In this document: positions 59,000-64,000 of the stretch, in pieces
How positions within the stretch are numbered: position 1 is the first letter of the stretch
How the letters are laid out: each line of letters begins with the position of its first letter
The notes under the pieces: model-generated
Database searches by the model: none
Told to the model about the DNA's origin: nothing
Seen by the model: the letters and a program-made list of their open reading frames with translations, nothing else
Assembly: GCA_002408385.1 (NCBI GenBank)
Contig: DHSB01000095.1
Location: 2,564 to 66,563, forward strand
DNA length: 64,000 bases
Origin: Myxococcales bacterium UBA5297
GTDB lineage: Bacteria > Myxococcota > Myxococcia > Myxococcales > UBA5297
Direction of reading: 5' to 3'
Translations under genes and position numbers: made by a program

Positions 59000-60160
59000 A
59001 TGAACCCCGTGTCCGACGCCCGCGAGCTCATCACCATCGAGGAGTTCCTCACCCTCTCGGCCAAGATCAATTACCAGCTCAGCGCGCGCGCCCTGAAGGC
59101 GCCGGTGCTTCTCTCGCTGGTTCTCGGCCCCGCCCGCTTCGGCCCTCGCGACCAGGAGATCCTGCTCGAGGCCTTCAGCGCCCTACGCGCCGGCTACGAC
59201 CAAGATCGCCGCCGGCTCGGCACCCCGGGCATCCTCCACCCGCTGCGCGCCGCCGCGATCCTCGCGCGGACCACCGGGGGGCCCTCGCTGCCCGCTTTGC
59301 TCGCGGCCCTCTTCCATGACAAGGACGAGGACCTGACCGAGAAGGACGTCGGCCCCGAGCGCTTCTCGCGCATGCAGTGCCACTTCGGCGCCGTTCTCGA
59401 GATGCTCGGGGAGCAGCGGGCTCGGGTCGAGGAGAGCATCTGCTGCCTGTGCAACGGCTGTGGCACCTACTCCGAATACGTCGGTCAGCTCGTCGAAAAG
59501 GCGCGCCAGATGCCTGAGCTGCTGCAGGTGAAGCTGGCCGACCGCATCGACAACACCTTCGACGTCCACCTGCAGCACCCGGGGGTGACCCGCTACAACT
59601 TCTACCGGGCCGTCTTCGACATCCTCTTCCTGCCCACCTTCCGCGGCGTGAGCATGGGCGACTTCCACTTCATGCCCGATACCTCGGAGGGCGTGATGCT
59701 GCTCAGCCAGCTCTTCAAGGACACGCTGCTGCTGGCGATGGTGCGCAACGCCGGCCTCGACGCGCAGGATGAGACGACCCGCAGGCTCTTCGTCGGCCTG
59801 GCGGTCGCCGGAATCCGCGAGGCGCAGTGGCTGGCGCTCGAGATGTTCCATACGGTCTACCGGGACGTGGCCCGTCAGCGCGAGCTGCTGCTCGAGGTGA
59901 TGGGCTACTGCGCCAACGGCGGCATCGAGTCGGTGCGCGCCAAGTGCGCCGGCAACGAGCTCGACGGGGTCTTCGTCGCCTTCACCTCGGGGACCAAGGC
60001 ACAACAGAAGCAAATGCTCGTCGACCTCTTCGAGGATCACGAGCGGCTCGCGCGCCTCACGCTCGCCTTCATCGTCGTCTTCGCCGCGTTCATCAACGAC
60101 CCGCACTACACGCTTCGCGGCGTCAGCCCGCGCGGCGCCAGGCCGCCCGAGAGCGCGTGA
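59000..60160 (+). CDS. HD-domain hydrolase of the RelA/SpoT-like type
   Basis: 386 residues from ATG 59000. The HD metal site is spread as GTPGILHPLRAAAIL (H80), LAALFHDKDEDLTE (H106, D107) and VKLADRIDNTFDV (D181), the arrangement of the (p)ppGpp hydrolase domain of SpoT/MESH1. No synthetase, TGS or ACT domain follows. The C-terminal half is helical, with a possible membrane stretch near the end (LTLAFIVVFAAFINDPHY). A cluster of cysteines (CCLCNGC, 148-154) within the HD domain is unusual. The substrate is inferred, not known; other nucleotides are possible. Confidence 0.7.
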   Translation: MNPVSDARELITIEEFLTLSAKINYQLSARALKAPVLLSLVLGPARFGPRDQEILLEAFSALRAGYDQDRRRLGTPGILHPLRAAAILARTTGGPSLPALLAALFHDKDEDLTEKDVGPERFSRMQCHFGAVLEMLGEQRARVEESICCLCNGCGTYSEYVGQLVEKARQMPELLQVKLADRIDNTFDVHLQHPGVTRYNFYRAVFDILFLPTFRGVSMGDFHFMPDTSEGVMLLSQLFKDTLLLAMVRNAGLDAQDETTRRLFVGLAVAGIREAQWLALEMFHTVYRDVARQRELLLEVMGYCANGGIESVRAKCAGNELDGVFVAFTSGTKAQQKQMLVDLFEDHERLARLTLAFIVVFAAFINDPHYTLRGVSPRGARPPESA

Positions 60161-60373
60161 CGACGGTCGAGAGGCGACATCCCAGCCCGACGCAGGTCGG
60201 GGCATAGCCGATGCGCCCGTCCGCGGATCGAGCAAGCAGCAGCGCTGGCCGACACGAAGGTCGGCCCTCCAAAAACGCGCCGCATCAGCACAGTCGAGAG
60301 GCAACAGCAGGAAGGCTTGAGAATCCTTCGAGCCAGAACCGGTCGCCCCCGAGCCGTAGGCCGAGCTTGCGAG

Positions 60374-60432
60374 GCCGAAGTCGAGAGATCCTCGACTCCG
60401 CTCGAGGTGACCGGAGGTGGCGAGCCGAGGGC
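60374..60432. repeat. dispersed repeat family A, copy 6
   Basis: GGCCGAAGTCGAGAGATCCTCGACTCCGCTCGAGGTGACCGGAGG, with GAGCTTGCGAGGCCGAAGTCG as a flank shared with copy 1 (13360s). The 60161-60484 gap also has a small GACACGAAGGTCGG hairpin but no gene. Confidence 0.7.
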
Positions 60433-60484
60433 GGGGTGATTTCGCGACAGCCCCGGAGGCCTCGTTCGTTCCGGCTCGGCCGGC

Positions 60485-62242
60485 TTAGGGCGCACAGGCC
60501 GGAAACTCGTCGGTCGAGACACGGCCCGACGGGCCTCGCGCCTCAGGCCTCTCTCTCGCCTCGGCCTGCGCCGGTAACCAGACCGTGAAGCGAGAGCCCT
60601 CGCCCACGGCGCTCTCGACTTGGATGGTTCCGCCCATCTTCTCGACGAGCGCGCGCGAGATCCACAGGCCCAGGCCCGCCCCTGGGTATTCTCTGAACGC
60701 GTGAAGGCGCTCGAAGCGCTGGAAGAGCCGGCCGAGCTCCTGGGGCGTGATGCCCGTTCCGCGATCGGAGACCGTAACCCGGGCAACCCCTCGCTCCATG
60801 CCCGTAGACACCAGCACCGGCTTGCCGGCGCCGTACTTGACCGCGTTCGAAAGCAGGTTGGTGAGCACCAGGTCGAGCCGAGAGCGATCCCATCGTCCGT
60901 GTGCCGGCACCCCCGCCTCGACTCGCACCGCGCAGCCAGCGGCCCTGGCTTCGTGCTCACACCGTAGCGCGACCTGTGCGGCAAGCTTGCCGAGCTCCAA
61001 CGGCTCGGGAGCCAACTCAATCCTCCCGCCCTCGATCCTCGACAGGTCGAGCAGGCCGTTGACGAGCAAGGTGAGGCGCCTTGCCTGGCGCTGCAGCGTG
61101 CCGACCCGCGTCGAGAGCCATTCGGCGTCCATGCACTCGGGGTGTCGCTGGGAGGAGCGGATCATGTTGTCGAGCTGAAGAGCGAGCGCGGTGAGCGGAG
61201 TGCGCAGCTCGTGGGAGGCGACCGACAGGAATTCCTCCCTGGCGTTGAGCGCGGCCTGGAGCTGTGCCTGCGCCTTCTTCAGACCGGTCACGTCGAGGAA
61301 CACGACGAGCACCGTCGCGTCCCGGCCGTAGAGCTGTGGCAGCAGTCGGGCGCTGCAGAGCGCGGTCACCCGGTCGCCGCTCCGGGTCGTCAAGGCCCGC
61401 TCTTCGCTCTCGCATCGTTCGCCGCCGGCGACGCGCTCGATGATGGAGGCGAAGACCGCGTTGGCGCTCGTCGCTTGCTCGCTCGCCGCCCCCGGTTCTC
61501 CCAAGTCGAGGAGGCGTTCTCCCTCGGCGCTGGCGAGCACGACGCTGCGCGTGCGCAGGTCCGCGATGACCAGCGGCACCGGCAGCGCGCGAATCCCCGC
61601 CTCAAGCCAATGCTGGTGGCGCGCGAGGGCCTGATACGGCAGGTTGTTGAGCTCGTTGCGCCAGTGGAGAACGTAGAAAACGACCGGCAGCGCCACCCCG
61701 AGGATGCTCAAGTCCAGGAAGATCCCGAGATAGGGCGACGGCGCGGCGGATGGCAGCCATCCCAAGTGCTCGATAACCCGCAAGACCCCCAGCGAGGAAG
61801 CGGTGAAGAGCGCGACGTGCGGAACCAAGCGCGGCGCCAGCGCCCAGCAGTAGACCGAGATGGATACCGTCGCGACGGTCGCCGCGAAGAAGGTGTCCTG
61901 GCGCACCGTCACCGCGAACACGTCAAAGCTGAGCGCGGCGTAGACGGTCAGCCCGACCGACCCGACGAGGTGACCTCGCCGATTCAGCACGAAGGCCACC
62001 CCCCACAGAAGCCCGAGGAGCACAGCGGCCGCGGTGAGGGCCTCGAATTGCCAAATGGGCTGGCGAAGCGCCTGGTACCCGAGGTTGAGCAGCACCAAGG
62101 GCGCCACCACGAAGGCAGTGACGAACGTGACTCGGCCGTTCAGGGCGAACAGCCGCTCACGCTCCATGCTGCGCGTCGCAGCGTCAACCATGGGTCCGCC
62201 CACTCCAGCGTCGGCTTTGCTGGCAGCCCGGTAATCCGACAT
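60485..62242 (-). CDS. sensor histidine kinase
   Basis: 585 residues from ATG 62242 (GAGGAG 8 bases ahead). Six or so membrane helices (about 40-195) are followed by a PAS-like domain (about 205-325: VPLVIADLRTRSVVLASAEG and VFLDVTGLKKAQ), then a HisKA domain with H344 in SVASHELRTPLTALA, and an ATPase domain with VLTNLLSNAVKYG (N), VTVSDRGTGITP (G1), FERLHAFREYPGAGLGLWIS (F, G2). All are complete. No response regulator gene is adjacent; it is an orphan. The membrane sensor resembles the MASE type, so it may sense a small molecule or the membrane. Confidence 0.88.
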   Translation of the reverse strand: MSDYRAASKADAGVGGPMVDAATRSMERERLFALNGRVTFVTAFVVAPLVLLNLGYQALRQPIWQFEALTAAAVLLGLLWGVAFVLNRRGHLVGSVGLTVYAALSFDVFAVTVRQDTFFAATVATVSISVYCWALAPRLVPHVALFTASSLGVLRVIEHLGWLPSAAPSPYLGIFLDLSILGVALPVVFYVLHWRNELNNLPYQALARHQHWLEAGIRALPVPLVIADLRTRSVVLASAEGERLLDLGEPGAASEQATSANAVFASIIERVAGGERCESEERALTTRSGDRVTALCSARLLPQLYGRDATVLVVFLDVTGLKKAQAQLQAALNAREEFLSVASHELRTPLTALALQLDNMIRSSQRHPECMDAEWLSTRVGTLQRQARRLTLLVNGLLDLSRIEGGRIELAPEPLELGKLAAQVALRCEHEARAAGCAVRVEAGVPAHGRWDRSRLDLVLTNLLSNAVKYGAGKPVLVSTGMERGVARVTVSDRGTGITPQELGRLFQRFERLHAFREYPGAGLGLWISRALVEKMGGTIQVESAVGEGSRFTVWLPAQAEARERPEARGPSGRVSTDEFPACAP

Positions 62243-62359
62243 CCGTCCGCTCCTCTTCCCGTCTATTACCTGGGAGTTCGCGGCGGACAAAGAAAGATGC
62301 CTGGATTCTTGGGGATTACTGCGCCTTGCGCGGGCTGATCGATCTGAGCGAGCGATTCG

Positions 62360-64000
62360 CTAGGCCGACTTCGCTGGAGCCGCCTCCTCGGGTGAAGCGG
62401 GCTCGGGCTGGTCTGCGCACCAGGCGCCGGCCACCACGCGCGGACCACCGGGCCGAGCCTTCGCCCCGCGGGGGCCAAAGGCGTTGACCACCTCGGCCAT
62501 TCTCTCCGCAGTCGGCGGCTCGGGCAGCTCGCGCGCGGCGCCGGGGGCCGCGACGTAGTCGTGCAGCAGCGTCCTCGTCGGCATGGCGAAGGCGACCCCG
62601 AGCTCCTTCGCGAGGCGCAGGATCTCCATGTAGACGTTCGCCCTCTCGCGCAGCTCGATGGTCCAGCTCGGGCACTCGAAGAAGAAGTAGAGCATCACCT
62701 CGAGCGCGTGCGCCCCGTAGCCGCTGAAGTGGATCTCGTAGTAGTCCTTCCGGGAGAACGGGTTGGCGCGGATGATCGCGCGGATGCCCTCGACGAAGGC
62801 CTGCATCTGCTCGGGCGTGGTGCTGTAGGTCAGGTTCAGGGTCGCGTAGACCCGCCGGTACTTGCGCGCGCCATAGTTGTCGATCTTGGCGTCGGCGATC
62901 TTCGAGTTGGGGACCGTCACCAGCGAGTTGTAGAAGGTCCGGATTCGGGTCGAGCGGAAGCCGACCTCCTCGATGATGCCCTCGACGCCGTCGACGACGA
63001 CCCAGTCGCCGACCTGGAAAGGCTTGTCGGCGAAGATGACGATGCTCCCGAAGAAGTTGGCCAACGTGTCCTTGGCCGCCATCGCCAGCGCCAGACCGCC
63101 GATGCCCAGGCCGGCGAGCAACGAGCCGACGTCCACGCTGAGGTTCTGGAGGATGAAGAGCACGCCGACGACCGCAGTGAGCACCTTGAGCGAGCGGCGC
63201 ACCAGGGGCACGAGCTGATCGTCGAGCTTCGACTGGGTGCGCGAGGCGCGGATGGCGAGCGCGTCCGCCAGGACATCGACCAGCCGGTAGGCCGCCCAGA
63301 TGATCGAGATGACGACCAGCATGTGGACCGCCACCGAGAGCGCGGCCGCGGCGCGGATGGGCAAACGGAGCTGCGGATAGGCAGCGGCGAGGATCCCCGC
63401 CATCACCAGGGTGGCCCCCGGCGAGTCGACCGCGGCCACGAGCTTGGCGGTCCACGCCTTGCCAAAGCGCGCGACCAGGCTCTGGAGGCGGTTCGCGGCG
63501 ATGTACTGCAGCACCTTGCGCACGGCCAGCCCGACCACGAAGACCAGGATCAGCGCCAGGTATTGCCACAGCGCGATGCCGAAGGCCGTGCCCTTGAACG
63601 ACGCGGGAATCTTGCCGATGAGCCGGTCGCCGAAGGCCGAATAGGTCTCGGCGTAGATGGCCTCGATGCTGTCGAGCGACGACTTCGACCAGAGCCACTG
63701 GCCGTTGGCGTTCCGCTCCACGAAGACCTCGGGCAGCTCCGCATGCAGAATCACCCGCGCCTCGCCCCTCTCGTTCTTGAAGTCGGGGGCGGCGGGGAGG
63801 TCCTCCGTCTTCACGTAGAGCACCCGCCCGTCGAAGACCGCTTTCGCTTCGACCGCCAGGCGCTTGAGCTGCTCGGGCGTGCGCCCGGCCGGCTCGAGAC
63901 AGCGCGCGGCGTTCGCCGGACTCATCGAGTCGGACTGCAGCCAGCCGAACAGGCTGTCGGCCGCATTCCTGGGCGTGGAACAATCGAGGGGAGGCGCGGC
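62360..64000 (-). CDS. MscS-family mechanosensitive ion channel (partial, N-terminus beyond the window)
   Basis: The frame is open to the right edge (25 further codons past ATG 63925 read as protein, e.g. NAADSLFGWLQSDS), so the true start is outside. An N-terminal extracytoplasmic domain of about 100 residues precedes several membrane helices. The pore-lining MscS helix is GSLLAGLGIGGLALAMAAKD, followed by TLANFFGSIVIFADKPFQVG and WVVVDGVEGIIEEVGFRSTR, the beta domain hallmark. A C-terminal extension is proline/alanine-rich. It releases solutes under osmotic stress. Confidence 0.85.
   Translation of the reverse strand, partial: AAPPLDCSTPRNAADSLFGWLQSDSMSPANAARCLEPAGRTPEQLKRLAVEAKAVFDGRVLYVKTEDLPAAPDFKNERGEARVILHAELPEVFVERNANGQWLWSKSSLDSIEAIYAETYSAFGDRLIGKIPASFKGTAFGIALWQYLALILVFVVGLAVRKVLQYIAANRLQSLVARFGKAWTAKLVAAVDSPGATLVMAGILAAAYPQLRLPIRAAAALSVAVHMLVVISIIWAAYRLVDVLADALAIRASRTQSKLDDQLVPLVRRSLKVLTAVVGVLFILQNLSVDVGSLLAGLGIGGLALAMAAKDTLANFFGSIVIFADKPFQVGDWVVVDGVEGIIEEVGFRSTRIRTFYNSLVTVPNSKIADAKIDNYGARKYRRVYATLNLTYSTTPEQMQAFVEGIRAIIRANPFSRKDYYEIHFSGYGAHALEVMLYFFFECPSWTIELRERANVYMEILRLAKELGVAFAMPTRTLLHDYVAAPGAARELPEPPTAERMAEVVNAFGPRGAKARPGGPRVVAGAWCADQPEPASPEEAAPAKSA

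Overview
The window is a very GC-rich bacterial chromosome segment. It carries many lipoproteins, a eukaryotic-like pseudokinase, an FHA protein, a secreted matrixin-like metalloprotease with PPC domains, and a metallophosphoesterase ending in a MYXO-CTERM-like tail. Together these point to Myxococcota or a related deltaproteobacterial lineage; this is inferred from protein content, with no rRNA to confirm it. Most genes are ordinary chromosomal genes. About 6-8 kb is decayed or accessory DNA, and several families of dispersed intergenic repeats are present.

Layout. 0-6 kb: a transposase tail, a large pseudokinase/helical-repeat gene, a truncated REP/IS200-type transposase next to an orphan gene tail, a secreted protein and a broken endonuclease/exonuclease/phosphatase gene. 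6.1-11.9 kb: two adjacent SF1 helicases (Upf1-like, then UvrD-like) converging on a two-gene unit, an AAA ATPase (frameshifted) and a PIN nuclease. This is the most defence-like part of the window. 12-19.3 kb: TerB-like protein, a decayed gene, metalloprotease, lipid kinase, FHA protein, alcohol dehydrogenase remnant and an unknown protein. 19.5-23.9 kb: hydrolase, methyltransferase, RibD-type reductase, zinc-ribbon protein, trmB and a small conserved protein. 24.1-30.5 kb: a probable envelope export operon (LolA-like protein, DUF1302-like barrel, lipoprotein, MMPL/RND transporter) with a palindromic operator candidate upstream. 30.5-31.7 kb: a gene-poor stretch with two oppositely oriented arrays of 21-bp units.

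31.7-34.6 kb: ECF sigma factor, anti-sigma factor and three exported proteins in one tight operon. 34.7-45.6 kb: thiL, a chemoreceptor, small envelope proteins, a DinG-type helicase, Yip1 and DUF2752 membrane proteins, methionine aminopeptidase with a SEC-C motif, and an NhaP-type antiporter. 46.2-48.1 kb: metF, a lipoprotein, tRNA-Lys and tRNA-Glu with a terminator. 48.2-53.4 kb: serine hydrolase, MYXO-CTERM phosphoesterase and a glycosyltransferase. 53.5-58.8 kb: the glycine cleavage operon gcvT-gcvH-gcvPA-gcvPB with a histone-H1-like gene between the two P subunits. 59-64 kb: an HD-domain hydrolase, a histidine kinase and an MscS channel running off the window.

For several genes a -10 hexamer (TAAGAT, TACAAT, TAGGCT, TATGCT) lies 9-10 bases before the start codon and no ribosome site fits between. 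This suggests frequent leaderless transcription. Candidate novelties are the helicase/AAA-PIN region, the inverted 21-bp heptad arrays, the H1-like gene inside the gcv operon, and the degenerate kinase gene.
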